From Rhodoferax sp. (lineage in GTDB: Bacteria; Pseudomonadota; Gammaproteobacteria; Burkholderiales; Burkholderiaceae_C): a stretch of 64,000 nucleotides of DNA. The position numbers were made by a program, and so were the translations under genes. The DNA is taken from contig NZ_JAMPYG010000002.1 in assembly GCF_023700745.1 (NCBI RefSeq), forward strand, positions 1 to 64,000. The letters run 5' to 3'. Below are positions 8,551 through 18,661 of the stretch, piece after piece. The notes beneath the pieces were generated by a model. The model made no database searches. It was not told the DNA's origin and saw nothing but the letters and a program-made list of their open reading frames with translations. Each line of letters begins with the position of its first letter. Position 1 is the stretch's first letter.

Positions 8551-10422
8551 ATGACTGACGCTACTTTAGCGGCGGGCGAATTTTCGTCTGCCGAAAACCT
8601 TTCCAACGACATCAACCTGTTGCCACATGACGCACCAGAGGCAGCAAGCCCGGTGGTCGCAGACATTCCCAACGGCTTTGTCACTCTGGGCCTGGCCCCG
8701 GAACTGATCCAGGCCGTGAAAGACCTGGGCTTTACCCAGCCCACCACGGTTCAGCTCAAAACCATTCCGCTGGCCATGCAAGGCGTCAGCTCTGACGGCA
8801 ACAGTGCCCGTTTTATCGACCTGATGGTCTCCAGTCAGACCGGCAGTGGCAAAACCGCTGCATTCTTGTTGCCCGTGCTGCACACCTTGCTCAAGCAACA
8901 GGCGCAGGCTGAGGCCAAATCCCGTGCCGATTACGAACAGGCCGTGGCCGAAGCCACCGCCAAAGGCGAAGCGCCTCCCAAGCGCGCCAAGCGCAAGGAC
9001 CCCACCAACCCACGCCATTTCAGTGCCCCCACGCCTGGCGCCCTGATTGTCTGCCCGACCCGCGAACTGGCTCAGCAAGTCGCACACGATGCGATCGACC
9101 TGGTTCAGCATTGCCGTGGCCTGCGCGTGGCCAACATCGTCGGCGGTATGCCTTACCAGTTGCAGATTGCCAAGTTGCAGAATGCCAATCTGGTGGTCGC
9201 AACACCGGGCCGTCTGCTCGACCTGCAACGTTCGATGCAAATCAAGCTCGATCAAGTGCAGTTTTTGGTGGTTGACGAAGCGGACCGCATGCTTGACCTG
9301 GGCTTCTCGGATGATCTGGCAGAAATCAACCAGCTCACCCTTGACCGCAAGCAGACCATGATGTTCAGCGCCACCTTTGCGCCACGCATCCAGCAACTGG
9401 CCGCCCGCGTGATGCGCGAGCCCCAGCGCATCACCATCGACAGCCCACAAGAAAAACACGCCAACATCAAGCAAGTGCTGTTCTGGGCTGACAACGCCCA
9501 GCACAAGCGCAAATTGCTCGACCACTGGCTGCGCGACACCACGATCAACCAAGCGATCGTGTTTGCCAGCACACAAATTGAATGCGACGGCTTGGCCAAT
9601 GACCTGCAACAGGACGGCTTTGATGCCGTCGCGCTGCACGGCGCCTTGAGCCAGGGCCTGCGCAACCGCCGCCTGATGGCGCTGCGCCAGGGTCAGGTGC
9701 AAATCCTGGTGGCAACCGATGTGGCGGCACGCGGTATTGACGTGCCCACCATCACCCACGTGTTCAACTTTGGCTTGCCGATGAAGGCCGAAGACTACAC
9801 CCACCGCATTGGCCGTACCGGCCGTGCCGGTCGTGACGGCCTGGCCGTCACGTTTGCCGAACTGCGTGACCGTCGCAAGATCTTTGACATCGAATCCTTC
9901 AATCGCCAGCCCATCAAGGCCGAAGTCGTGCCAGGTCTGGAACCCAAGCAGCGCATCCCCGAGTCACGCCCCAACAGCTTTGGCGGCCGCGACAACCGCG
10001 GTGGCGGCGACTTCAACAGCCGTGACCGCAAATTTGGCGGCGGCGGTCGCAGCGGTGGTTTTGACGCGCCGCGTGGTCACTTTGACACACCTCGCGGTGG
10101 CTTTGCCGACCGAAACACCAATGGACCCCGCATGATTAGCGCAGGCAACTTCCAGCACAACAACGGTGGCGGTTTCGCTGGCCGTGACGACCGCTCTTTT
10201 GCACCGCGTGAAAGCGCGCCACGTGAAGGCTTCAACTACGAACGCAAGGGTGGTTTCAACGACCGCTTTGCCGGCGACCGCAATGCCGGCGCAGCACCCC
10301 GTGGTGACTTTGCTGCCCGCAAGCCCGCCTTTGGCAAACCTGCGTTTTCCAAACCCGCGGGCGGTGGCAAGGTGTTCGTCCCGCGTGACGCGCAAAAACG
10401 CTTTGCCAAGAACGACCGCTAA
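8551..10422 (+). CDS. DEAD/DEAH-box ATP-dependent RNA helicase with RGG/FGG-rich C-terminal tail
   Basis: QTGSGKTAAF, PTRELAQQ, VATPGRLLDL, VVDEADRMLDLGF, SATF, HRIGRTGRAGRDG; Gly/Arg-rich tail. Confidence 0.95.
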   Translation: MTDATLAAGEFSSAENLSNDINLLPHDAPEAASPVVADIPNGFVTLGLAPELIQAVKDLGFTQPTTVQLKTIPLAMQGVSSDGNSARFIDLMVSSQTGSGKTAAFLLPVLHTLLKQQAQAEAKSRADYEQAVAEATAKGEAPPKRAKRKDPTNPRHFSAPTPGALIVCPTRELAQQVAHDAIDLVQHCRGLRVANIVGGMPYQLQIAKLQNANLVVATPGRLLDLQRSMQIKLDQVQFLVVDEADRMLDLGFSDDLAEINQLTLDRKQTMMFSATFAPRIQQLAARVMREPQRITIDSPQEKHANIKQVLFWADNAQHKRKLLDHWLRDTTINQAIVFASTQIECDGLANDLQQDGFDAVALHGALSQGLRNRRLMALRQGQVQILVATDVAARGIDVPTITHVFNFGLPMKAEDYTHRIGRTGRAGRDGLAVTFAELRDRRKIFDIESFNRQPIKAEVVPGLEPKQRIPESRPNSFGGRDNRGGGDFNSRDRKFGGGGRSGGFDAPRGHFDTPRGGFADRNTNGPRMISAGNFQHNNGGGFAGRDDRSFAPRESAPREGFNYERKGGFNDRFAGDRNAGAAPRGDFAARKPAFGKPAFSKPAGGGKVFVPRDAQKRFAKNDR

Positions 10423-10442
10423 TTAAAACTGGCAATGATCCA

Positions 10443-10475
10443 AGCCCGCTGATTGAAAAGTCAGCGGGCTTTTTT
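10443..10475 (+). terminator. Intrinsic terminator after the helicase gene
   Basis: agcccgctga-ttgaaaag-tcagcgggct-tttttg (10-bp perfect stem). Confidence 0.92.
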
Positions 10476-10521
10476 GTGCCCAAAGCCAAGACGTGACGGA
10501 TGAAGTCGCTTACGTAACCGA

Positions 10522-11088
10522 TTAACCACCACCCAACACACCGCCCTGCCAGCCACCCAGCACAATCGCAGCCACTTGCAGCAGCAACAGAAGCGCCAAA
10601 GGCGACAAGTCAATGCCGCCCACCAAGGGCAAGATGCGGCGAATGGGACGCAAAAGAGGTTCGACCAGACGGGCTATCACCCCAGTCATGACCGATGACG
10701 TAGGCACCCAGGACAAGACGGCGTAAACAATCACGGCCACCGTCAAGCCAGAAATGGCCATGCTCAGCAAGCCGAACACCGCCAGCACTGGCAAGAAAAA
10801 CAAACCGCCACCAGCTCCGGCAATGAGCCACAGCAGGGCGAATTTGGCCAGCTGCAGCAAAAAGGCCGCCACCAAACTGGCTGTGTCAAGTGCACCCATC
10901 GCCGGCAACACACGGCGCAGCGGCAGCACAATCCAGTCGGTCAGCGCAAACACGAATCGCCCCAAGGGGTTACCTGAACGCACCGACATGGGGATGCGCA
11001 GGAACTGCATGTAAAGACGCAGCAGGCTGGCACCCCCCACAACGCCCACCACGACCTCAAGCAACAAAGAAATAATCTGATAAAGCAT
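10522..11088 (-). CDS. YggT family membrane protein
   Basis: MLYQIISLLLEVVVGVVGGASLLRLYMQFLRIPMSVRSGNPLGRFVFALTDWIVLPLRRVLP: YggT signature. Confidence 0.88.
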   Translation of the reverse strand: MLYQIISLLLEVVVGVVGGASLLRLYMQFLRIPMSVRSGNPLGRFVFALTDWIVLPLRRVLPAMGALDTASLVAAFLLQLAKFALLWLIAGAGGGLFFLPVLAVFGLLSMAISGLTVAVIVYAVLSWVPTSSVMTGVIARLVEPLLRPIRRILPLVGGIDLSPLALLLLLQVAAIVLGGWQGGVLGGG

Positions 11089-11227
11089 GGCATCAATGCA
11101 GGGTTGAGAAGCAACGGTAATGATAACGACAGGCGCACTAGCTCTTAAAATTCGGAGTTCTGTCAAAACCACGTATTGCCTTGCTGCCCACTTGATGGAT
11201 TGAATGCAGCTTTTATGGATTGTCCAC

Positions 11228-12802
11228 ATGTCTGACCACACCACCACCCCCACACACCCGCCAGTCCTGCAGGATGAAAACCAGTTGATTTTGGAGCGAC
11301 GCGAAAAACTTAAAGCCCTGCGCCAGACACAGGCCGAGGGCAAAGGCGTTGCCTTCCCGAACGACTTCAAGCCCGCCGACCATGCTGCCGACCTGTTTGC
11401 CGCGCACGCCGGACAAACGCCCGAGGGCTTGATTGAACAAGGCGCGAAGGCCAAAGTGGCCGGGCGCATGATGCTCAAACGTGTCATGGGCAAGGCCAGC
11501 TTTGCCACATTGCAGGACAGTACCGGGCGTATCCAGATCTACATCAAGGGGGAAGACGTAGGAGCTGATGTGTACGCCGCCTTCAAGCATTGGGACCTGG
11601 GCGACATCGTCGCAGCAGAAGGCCTGGTCTTCAAAACCAAAACCGGTGAACTCTCCATTCACGCAAGCAGCATCCGTCTGCTGACCAAAAGCCTGCGCCC
11701 CTTGCCCGACAAGTTTCATGGCATGGCCGACCAGGAGCTTAAATACCGCCAGCGCTATGTGGACATGATCACCGACGAGGACACCCGCAAGCGCTTTATG
11801 GCGCGCAGCAAGGCTGTGTCAGGTATTCGTGAATTCATGGTGGCGCACAACTTCCTGGAAGTTGAAACACCCATGCTGCACCCGATTCCGGGCGGGGCCA
11901 ACGCCAAACCCTTCACCACCCACCACAATGCGCTGGACCAACAGATGTTCCTGCGCATTGCCCCCGAGCTTTACCTCAAGCGCCTGATCGTTGGTGGTTT
12001 CGACCGGGTGTTCGAGATCAACCGCAGCTTCCGCAACGAAGGCATCAGCGTGCGCCACAACCCTGAATTCACCATGATGGAGTTTTACGCAGCGTATTGG
12101 GACTATCAAGACCTGATGACGTTTACCGAAGCGCTGATTCGCGACGCCGCCCAGCGCGCCACGGGCACGTTGCAGCTCAGCTATGGCGGCAAGGCTGTCG
12201 ATCTTGAACAGCCCTTTGAGCGTCTGACCATCCACGAGGCGATTTGCAAGTACACCGAAGCAGGTCAGATGCTGGACGATGGCTCTGGTTTGAAGGTAGA
12301 CAGCGCGGCCTGGCTGCGCTCCGTCCTGCCCAAATTGGGCATCACCGAAGCCAAGCATCACATTTCTACCCGCAGCCTGCCCAGCCTGCAGGTGCTGTAC
12401 TTTGAGGAGACTGTGGAAGAAAAACTCTGGCAGCCAACCTTCATCATGGAGCACCCCACCGAAATCTCACCGCTGGCGCGCGCCAATGACACCCGCCCGG
12501 AGGTCACCGAACGCTTTGAGCTTTACATCACCGGGCGCGAATTCGGCAACGGTTTCTCTGAATTGAATGACGCCGAGGAACAAGCCGCCCGCTTTCAAGC
12601 CCAGGTGGCTGCCAAGGACGACGGTGATGACGAAGCCATGTACTATGACCACGACTTCATTCGTGCCCTGGAGTACGGCATGCCGCCCACCGGCGGCTGC
12701 GGCGTCGGCCTGGACCGGCTGATGATGCTGCTGACCGACAGCAGCAGCATTCGTGATGTCATCCTGTTCCCGGCCCTGCGCCGCGAAGCACAGGAAAAAT
12801 AA
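11228..12802 (+). CDS. lysS: Lysyl-tRNA synthetase, class II
   Basis: [72 protein letters not shown]. Confidence 0.97.
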   Translation: MSDHTTTPTHPPVLQDENQLILERREKLKALRQTQAEGKGVAFPNDFKPADHAADLFAAHAGQTPEGLIEQGAKAKVAGRMMLKRVMGKASFATLQDSTGRIQIYIKGEDVGADVYAAFKHWDLGDIVAAEGLVFKTKTGELSIHASSIRLLTKSLRPLPDKFHGMADQELKYRQRYVDMITDEDTRKRFMARSKAVSGIREFMVAHNFLEVETPMLHPIPGGANAKPFTTHHNALDQQMFLRIAPELYLKRLIVGGFDRVFEINRSFRNEGISVRHNPEFTMMEFYAAYWDYQDLMTFTEALIRDAAQRATGTLQLSYGGKAVDLEQPFERLTIHEAICKYTEAGQMLDDGSGLKVDSAAWLRSVLPKLGITEAKHHISTRSLPSLQVLYFEETVEEKLWQPTFIMEHPTEISPLARANDTRPEVTERFELYITGREFGNGFSELNDAEEQAARFQAQVAAKDDGDDEAMYYDHDFIRALEYGMPPTGGCGVGLDRLMMLLTDSSSIRDVILFPALRREAQEK

Positions 12803-12805
12803 CCC

Positions 12806-13582
12806 ATGCCGCAAGCCCCTTGGCCCTACCCACGCTGGATCGCACACCGGGGTGCTGGCAAACTGGCGCCTGAAAACACGCTGGCAGCCTTTCGGCTGGG
12901 GGCCAGCCATGGCTATCGCATGTTCGAGTGCGATGTCAAACTGAGCCGTGACGGTGTCCCTTTTTTAATGCACGATGACACCCTGACGCGCACCAGCAAC
13001 GCCGCAGACAAGCTGGGGCCAGACAGCAGTGCCACCGGTGGCGACCATCTCTGGGGAACGCTGGCCCAGCTTGATGCCGGCAGCTGGCATTCACGCACCT
13101 TTGCCGGTGAACCATTGCCCACCTTCGAAGCCATTGCCCGGTACTGCTTGCGCAATGCTTATTTTTTGAATATCGAGATCAAACCGACACCCGGTCAGGA
13201 ACGCCAGACCGGTGGTGCGGTTGCCAACCTTGCCGCACGACTGTGGCAAGGTGCCAGCGCAGCACCGCTGCTGACCTCATTTCAGGTGCCGGCACTGGAA
13301 GCTGCCATGTCAGCGCAGCCCGATTTGCCGCGCGGTCTGCTGCTCGATACGCTGTGGCCCGGCTGGCTGGAGACCGCGCAACGTCTCGGCTGCGTCGCCA
13401 TCATCTGCGACCACGTCTTGTGGGATCAGGTCAGCCTGACGCAGGCCCAAAGCGCCGCCTTCAAAACCCTCAGCTACACCGTCAACGACGAAGCCACAGC
13501 TAGGCGCCTGCTGGACCTGGGACTCGATGGCATCATTACCGATCGAGTGGATTTGTTCAGCCCGGCCAGCCTTTGCGCATAA
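12806..13582 (+). CDS. ugpQ: Glycerophosphodiester phosphodiesterase
   Basis: WIAHRGAGKLAPENTLAAFRLG...FECDVKLSRDGVPFLMHDDTLTRTSN; NIEIKPTP. Confidence 0.92.
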   Translation: MPQAPWPYPRWIAHRGAGKLAPENTLAAFRLGASHGYRMFECDVKLSRDGVPFLMHDDTLTRTSNAADKLGPDSSATGGDHLWGTLAQLDAGSWHSRTFAGEPLPTFEAIARYCLRNAYFLNIEIKPTPGQERQTGGAVANLAARLWQGASAAPLLTSFQVPALEAAMSAQPDLPRGLLLDTLWPGWLETAQRLGCVAIICDHVLWDQVSLTQAQSAAFKTLSYTVNDEATARRLLDLGLDGIITDRVDLFSPASLCA

Positions 13583-13835
13583 ACCACTGGACGGTAGCAG
13601 CCGTGACCACCAGTCCCAGATAAGTCATCATCTTGCCGTCCTGACCCAATAGCGCCAAACCGAGTGCCAGCACCACCAAACCTGACAAAAAAATGAGCGC
13701 AAACTGTGTAGTCAGTGAAAATCTGGAGGATTTTTTACCTGGCAGGAATCGGACCAACCAAGGCAGCAACAGCGCCAGCCACAAGGCAGGTGCCGCAAAA
13801 TTCACAACATGGTTCAACAGCGCAAGTATGCCCAT
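13557..13835 (-). CDS. Small hypothetical membrane protein
   Basis: 92 aa with three hydrophobic segments; converges on and overlaps ugpQ by 26 bp. Confidence 0.6.
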   Translation of the reverse strand: MGILALLNHVVNFAAPALWLALLLPWLVRFLPGKKSSRFSLTTQFALIFLSGLVVLALGLALLGQDGKMMTYLGLVVTAATVQWFMRKGWPG

Positions 13836-13894
13836 CAGCGAACCCCGGGGGAAAAGAAAAAATGATACAGGTCAAAGCACATGGCAGCTGATTT

Positions 13895-13900
13895 TATAAT
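13895..13900 (+). promoter_or_regulatory. Candidate -10 (TATAAT), 6 nt before the hemA ATG; possible leaderless promoter
   Basis: attttataat-ccacgt-ATG. Confidence 0.55.
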
Positions 13901-13906
13901 CCACGT

Positions 13907-15166
13907 ATGGCAGTCTGGGCATTAGGCATCAATCACACCACCGCACCGCTTGATCTGCGCGGTCGGTTTGCCTTCGCCATCGATCAGGTCGAACCCACTT
14001 TACATGCCTTGCGCGGTGCATTGACACGCGTGCCAGAGGCCGCCTTGATCTCGACTTGCAACCGTACCGAGATTTATTGTGCGGGTGAGCAATCCCAGCT
14101 GGAGCCCACCCTGTCCTGGCTGGCGCAATGTGGCGGTGTCCCTGCCGACCTGCTGCGCGCCCACTCCTACACCCTCAACGACGGCCTGGCGGCCCGCCAC
14201 GCTTTTCGGGTTGCCAGTGGCCTCGATTCGATGGTCCTTGGAGAACCGCAGATACTGGGCCAGATCAAGGATGCCGTGCGCGCGGCCGAAGCTGCTGGCG
14301 CACTGGGAACCACGCTGAGTCAGCTCTTTCAGCGCTCATTTGCTGTCGCCAAGGAGGTGCGCACTTCGACCGAAATCGGTGCCCACTCGATCAGCATGGC
14401 CGCCGCCGCCGTGCGACTGGCCGGACAACTTTTTGAAGACCTGACTGAGGTCAAAATTTTGTTTGTGGGGGCCGGTGAGATGATTGACCTGTGCGCCACC
14501 CACTTTGCGGCCAAAAGTCCCAAAAGCATTGCCATAGCCAACCGCACCCTGGCACGCGGCGAAGAACTGGCAAACAAATTTGGTGCCGAAGTGATGCGCC
14601 TGGCCGACCTGCCCGAGCGCCTGCATGAATTTGACGCGGTGATCAGCTGCACGGCCAGCACGCTGCCGCTGATCGGCCTGGGCTCCGTCGAGCGCGCGCT
14701 CAAACGTCGCCGCCGCCGCCCCATGTTCATGGTCGATCTGGCGGTACCGCGCGACATTGAGATTGAGGTCAAGGCGCTGGAAGATGTCTATCTCTACACC
14801 GTCGATGACCTGGCCGGAGTGGTGCAAACCGCGCAAGCCAACCGGCAAGCCGCCGTGGCGCAAGCCGAAGCCATCGTGGATGCCGGGGTACAAAGCTTTT
14901 TGCATTGGATCGAACAGCGCAGCACCGTCCCGCTGATCCAGCAACTCAACGCGCAAGCTGATGAATGGCGTGTCAATGAGATTGCCCGCGCCCGCAAGCT
15001 GCTGGCCAAAGGCGAAGACATCGAGACGGTATTGGAAGCGCTCAGCAAAGGTTTGACCCAAAAGATGCTGCATGGTGCCATGGCGGAATTGCGTGGGGGC
15101 GACAGCCACACCCGAGACCGTGCCAGCGCCGCTGTGCAACATTTTTTCTTGCGCAAAGAGCGTTAG
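13907..15166 (+). CDS. hemA: Glutamyl-tRNA reductase
   Basis: [55 protein letters not shown]. Confidence 0.97.
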   Translation: MAVWALGINHTTAPLDLRGRFAFAIDQVEPTLHALRGALTRVPEAALISTCNRTEIYCAGEQSQLEPTLSWLAQCGGVPADLLRAHSYTLNDGLAARHAFRVASGLDSMVLGEPQILGQIKDAVRAAEAAGALGTTLSQLFQRSFAVAKEVRTSTEIGAHSISMAAAAVRLAGQLFEDLTEVKILFVGAGEMIDLCATHFAAKSPKSIAIANRTLARGEELANKFGAEVMRLADLPERLHEFDAVISCTASTLPLIGLGSVERALKRRRRRPMFMVDLAVPRDIEIEVKALEDVYLYTVDDLAGVVQTAQANRQAAVAQAEAIVDAGVQSFLHWIEQRSTVPLIQQLNAQADEWRVNEIARARKLLAKGEDIETVLEALSKGLTQKMLHGAMAELRGGDSHTRDRASAAVQHFFLRKER

Positions 15167-15186
15167 CGACGCTGCATGCCGCTGCG

Positions 15187-15255
15187 TCTTTGCGGTCAGC
15201 GCAGCGACGTGGTCATTCCGAACAACATGGATTGCCACGTTGCGCTCGCAATGAC
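15187..15255. repeat. Degenerate palindromic repeat resembling the dispersed GTCATTGCGAG...GTGGCAATCCATG family
   Basis: gcgcagcgacgtgg ... catggattgccacgttgcgctcgcaatgac form imperfect inverted arms. Confidence 0.55.
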
Positions 15256-15315
15256 AATATGCCGGGCGCTGTGTCTGGGCTCCCCCTTCACCCTGTCTTC
15301 ATCTTCGCAAAGTCA

Positions 15316-16410
15316 ATGAAAACCTTTCTCCGTCAACAACTTGCCCGTTATGCCGATCGTCTGGGCGAACTGGAATTTTTGCTGTCGCGACCCGATATCA
15401 TGAGCGACATGGCGCAATTTCTGCTGCTGTCGCGCGAACACACCGAGGTGGCCGCGGTGGCGAGTCGCTGGCAACGCTACCAACAGCGCGAAGCGGACCT
15501 GGCCTCTGGCCAGGAATTGCTGGCAGGAAGTGCGGGTGACGCTGACATGGCGGCGATGGCGCAGGAAGAAATTGATGACGCCAGCGCCGAACTGCAGCAG
15601 CTTGAAGCCGAACTGCAGCGCATGCTGCTGCCCAAAGATCCCGATGACGCGCGCAATGCCTTTGTTGAAATTCGCGCTGGCACCGGCGGCGATGAATCTG
15701 CCCTGTTTGCCGCTGACCTCGCGCGCATGTACCTGCGCTATTGCGAACGCCGCAGCTGGAGGCCTGAAATCATCAGTGAATCGCCCAGCGAGTTAGGTGG
15801 CTACAAGGAAGTTGTCATCAAGGTCGACGGCAATCATGTCTATGGCGCCCTCAAGTTTGAGTCCGGTGGTCACCGGGTGCAGCGTGTGCCGGTCACCGAA
15901 ACCCAGGGCCGCATCCACACCAGCGCCTGCACCGTGGCCGTGCTGGCCGAACCCGATGAGGCCGAGGCCATCAAAATCAATCCGTCGGATTTGCGCATTG
16001 ACACCTATCGCGCCAGTGGTGCCGGTGGTCAGCACATCAACAAAACCGATTCTGCGGTGCGCATCACCCACCTGCCCACCGGCATCGTGGCCGAATGCCA
16101 GGACGGCCGCAGCCAGCACAGCAACAAGGCGCAGGCCCTCAAGGTACTCACCGCCCGCATTCAGGAAAAGGACCGCAGCGAGCGCGCCGCCAAAGATGCG
16201 GCCGAGCGCAAGAGTCTGGTCGGTAGCGGCGACCGCAGCGACCGCATCCGCACCTACAACTTTCCCCAAGGGCGACTCACCGACCACCGCATCAACCTGA
16301 CCTTGTACAAGCTGCTCACCATCATGGAAGGCGACCTTGACGATGTGGTCAACGCGCTGCAGGCCCACGAAGCCGCCGCGCAACTGGCAGCACTGGAACT
16401 CAATGCCTGA
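15316..16410 (+). CDS. prfA: Peptide chain release factor 1
   Basis: [60 protein letters not shown] (GGQ motif). Confidence 0.97.
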   Translation: MKTFLRQQLARYADRLGELEFLLSRPDIMSDMAQFLLLSREHTEVAAVASRWQRYQQREADLASGQELLAGSAGDADMAAMAQEEIDDASAELQQLEAELQRMLLPKDPDDARNAFVEIRAGTGGDESALFAADLARMYLRYCERRSWRPEIISESPSELGGYKEVVIKVDGNHVYGALKFESGGHRVQRVPVTETQGRIHTSACTVAVLAEPDEAEAIKINPSDLRIDTYRASGAGGQHINKTDSAVRITHLPTGIVAECQDGRSQHSNKAQALKVLTARIQEKDRSERAAKDAAERKSLVGSGDRSDRIRTYNFPQGRLTDHRINLTLYKLLTIMEGDLDDVVNALQAHEAAAQLAALELNA

Positions 16411-16416
16411 CGTGCA

Positions 16417-17265
16417 ATGAAACCGATTCATCTGGTTCCCGCTACCCTCGGACAAACGTTCGCCAGCCTGCAAAACAGGGGGCTGGATCGGCTGGACGCC
16501 CAACTGTTGCTACTGCACGTTCTGGACAAGCCTGTCAACCAGCGCGGCTGGCTGCTGTCGCATGATGATGCACCGTTGCTACCGGCCATCGCCTCGGCCC
16601 TGGAACCCCTGGTACAACGCCGCCTAGATGGCGAACCATTGGCCTATCTGACCGGCCACAAAGAATTTTTTGGGCTTGACTTGCAGGTGGACGCCCGGGT
16701 GCTGGTGCCCCGGCCCGATACCGAAACGCTGGTGAACTGGGCGCTGGAGGAACTCGACGGTCAGCAACGCGTGCTTGATCTGGGCACAGGAAGCGGCGCC
16801 ATCGCCCTGGCGCTCAAGGCCAGCCAGCCTGCGCTTCGCGTCCACGCCACCGACTTCAGCGCAGAGGCTCTGGCCGTGGCCCGAGCCAATGCCCAAAGGC
16901 TCAAACTTGACGTCAGCTTCCATCAGGGCGTCTGGTTTGCCGCCTTGACTGAACTTGACGCCCGGTTTGACTGCATCGTCTCCAATCCGCCTTACATCGC
17001 TGAACTTGACCCCCATCTGGCAGGGCTGCAGTTTGAGCCAGCGCAAGCACTCACCAGCGGCCCGGACGGCCTGGACGACCTGCGCCAGATCATCTGCGAG
17101 GCGCCAAGGCATTTGGTGCCTGGCGGCTGGCTGCTGCTGGAACACGGCTACGATCAAGCGTATGCCGTGCGCAGTTTGCTCAGCGCAGCAGGCTTTGTGC
17201 ACGTGCAGTCACGCCGCGACCTGGCGGGCATCGAGCGCTGTAGCGGCGGCCAGTTCAATCCGTGA
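16417..17265 (+). CDS. prmC: Release factor glutamine methyltransferase
   Basis: YLTGHKEFFGL, LVPRPDTETLVNWAL, VLDLGTGSGAIALALK, CIVSNPPYI. Confidence 0.96.
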   Translation: MKPIHLVPATLGQTFASLQNRGLDRLDAQLLLLHVLDKPVNQRGWLLSHDDAPLLPAIASALEPLVQRRLDGEPLAYLTGHKEFFGLDLQVDARVLVPRPDTETLVNWALEELDGQQRVLDLGTGSGAIALALKASQPALRVHATDFSAEALAVARANAQRLKLDVSFHQGVWFAALTELDARFDCIVSNPPYIAELDPHLAGLQFEPAQALTSGPDGLDDLRQIICEAPRHLVPGGWLLLEHGYDQAYAVRSLLSAAGFVHVQSRRDLAGIERCSGGQFNP

Positions 17266-17284
17266 AAAGAGAAGTATCCCGACC

Positions 17285-17497
17285 ATGACCAAGCCCCTTG
17301 AAGAGCGACTCACCAACCTGGAAGTCAAAGCCAGTTTCGCAGAAGACCTGCTGGACAAGCTCGATCAGATCATCATCCGCCAGCAAGACCAGATTGACCG
17401 CCTGACCCGTGAGGTGCAGTGGTTGAGTCAGCAAGCGCCGCCGGATGCGGCCACCGCGTCACGCAACCTGCGCGACGATTTGCCACCGCACTACTAA
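17285..17497 (+). CDS. slyX: SlyX family protein
   Basis: MTKPLEERLTNLEVKASFAEDLLDKLDQIIIRQQDQIDRLTREVQWLSQQ...LRDDLPPHY; C-terminal PPHY. Confidence 0.9.
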   Translation: MTKPLEERLTNLEVKASFAEDLLDKLDQIIIRQQDQIDRLTREVQWLSQQAPPDAATASRNLRDDLPPHY

Positions 17498-17592
17498 GAC
17501 CCCAGAGCATCCCTAAGCCCGGCAGGGTTTCGCCCCCTTCAGGGTCTAAAAGTGAAATAATTAAAGCTGTTTTTTTAATAGGAATCTTTAGC

Positions 17593-17919
17593 ATGAGCGA
17601 CGCACAGCAACGCATTGACGACTTGGTCAAACACAACGACATTCTGCTTTTCATGAAAGGCACGGCCAGTTTTCCGCAGTGCGGCTTCTCGGGCCGCGCG
17701 ATACAGATCCTGAAAGCCTGTGGCGTTGACCCCAAAGCCATCAAAACCGTCAATGTGCTGGAAGACGACGGCATTCGTGCTGGCATCAAGGACTACAGCA
17801 ACTGGCCCACCATTCCGCAGTTTTATTTCAAAGGCGAGTTCATTGGTGGCTCCGACATCATGATGGAAATGTACGAGAACGGTGAATTGCAGACCATGCT
17901 GGGTACGCCTGCAGCCTGA
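17593..17919 (+). CDS. grxD: Monothiol glutaredoxin (Grx4/GrxD type)
   Basis: DILLFMKGTASFPQCGFSGRAIQIL (CGFS), NWPTIPQFYFKGEFIGGSDIM. Confidence 0.95.
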   Translation: MSDAQQRIDDLVKHNDILLFMKGTASFPQCGFSGRAIQILKACGVDPKAIKTVNVLEDDGIRAGIKDYSNWPTIPQFYFKGEFIGGSDIMMEMYENGELQTMLGTPAA

Positions 17920-17933
17920 TACAGCAAGGCTGA

Positions 17934-17951
17934 CAACCCCGATGGGGGTTG
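17934..17951. other. Perfect 7-bp hairpin without T-tract in convergent gap
   Basis: caacccc-gatg-ggggttg between grxD and the transglycosylase gene. Confidence 0.6.
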
Positions 17952-17962
17952 CTTCAGCGGGG

Positions 17963-18601
17963 TCAAGCGAGCCAGACCTTCTGCGCCTTCAGTACCGCTT
18001 GCGGGTAAGGCGCACGGCCTCGTGAGCCGTTATAACGCCCCAGCGCCATGAACCAGTCTCCCCCTTCACGGTTCAGGTAGTGGCGCAAAATCACACAACC
18101 AAAGCGCAAATTGGTCTGCATGTGAAACAGTTTGCCGGCATCACCATCCGCCAGCACCCGGGTCCAGAATGGCATCACCTGCATGTATCCGCGTGCTCCT
18201 GCGCTGCTCACGGCAAACTTGCGAAAATTGCTCTCCACCTGAATCAGCCCCAACACCAGCGACTCGTCCAAACCGGCGCGCCTGGCTTCGTACCAAACCG
18301 TTTGCAGAAATTCTTTGCGGGTATTCCAGTCTGAATATTTTTTCGCCAGGCGCTCACTCATCGCGCCCAGCCAACGCAAATAACGCAGCCGCGACTCGGT
18401 GTCTGGAAACTCTGGCACGGGTGGCGCCTGGTTGGCAATAGCGGAGCTCAAGGCGGTGCGAACCGCGTCAGCCAGAGGCTCCTCCATTTGCGCCCCAGCC
18501 CAGGATGGCTCTGCATAAAGAAGCGAGCCCAGTCCTGCACCAACACAAAAAGGCCGGAGGCTCAAAACACCTGCAAGAACAGCTCGCCGGGTTGTCATCA
18601 C
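17963..18601 (-). CDS. Lytic transglycosylase (SLT domain)
   Basis: GLDESLVLGLIQVESNFRKFAVSSAGARGYMQVMPFWTRVL; LGRYNGSRG. Confidence 0.9.
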   Translation of the reverse strand: MMTTRRAVLAGVLSLRPFCVGAGLGSLLYAEPSWAGAQMEEPLADAVRTALSSAIANQAPPVPEFPDTESRLRYLRWLGAMSERLAKKYSDWNTRKEFLQTVWYEARRAGLDESLVLGLIQVESNFRKFAVSSAGARGYMQVMPFWTRVLADGDAGKLFHMQTNLRFGCVILRHYLNREGGDWFMALGRYNGSRGRAPYPQAVLKAQKVWLA

Positions 18602-18661
18602 ATCACGCCATCACGGCCAGGACAAAGCGGCACGCCTTGCGTTCAAGGTCCCTGGATTGGT

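Noticed and set aside
8566-9804. 412-aa minus-strand ORF opposite the helicase gene
   Set aside because: Shadow ORF produced by GC-biased codon usage of the sense gene; low-complexity His/Gln/Gly-rich translation with no recognisable family.
10060-10420. Repetitive Gly/Arg codons at the helicase 3' end as a DNA repeat array
   Set aside because: Repetitiveness reflects the RGG/FGG-rich protein tail; units are irregular and in frame, not a nucleotide-level repeat or CRISPR.
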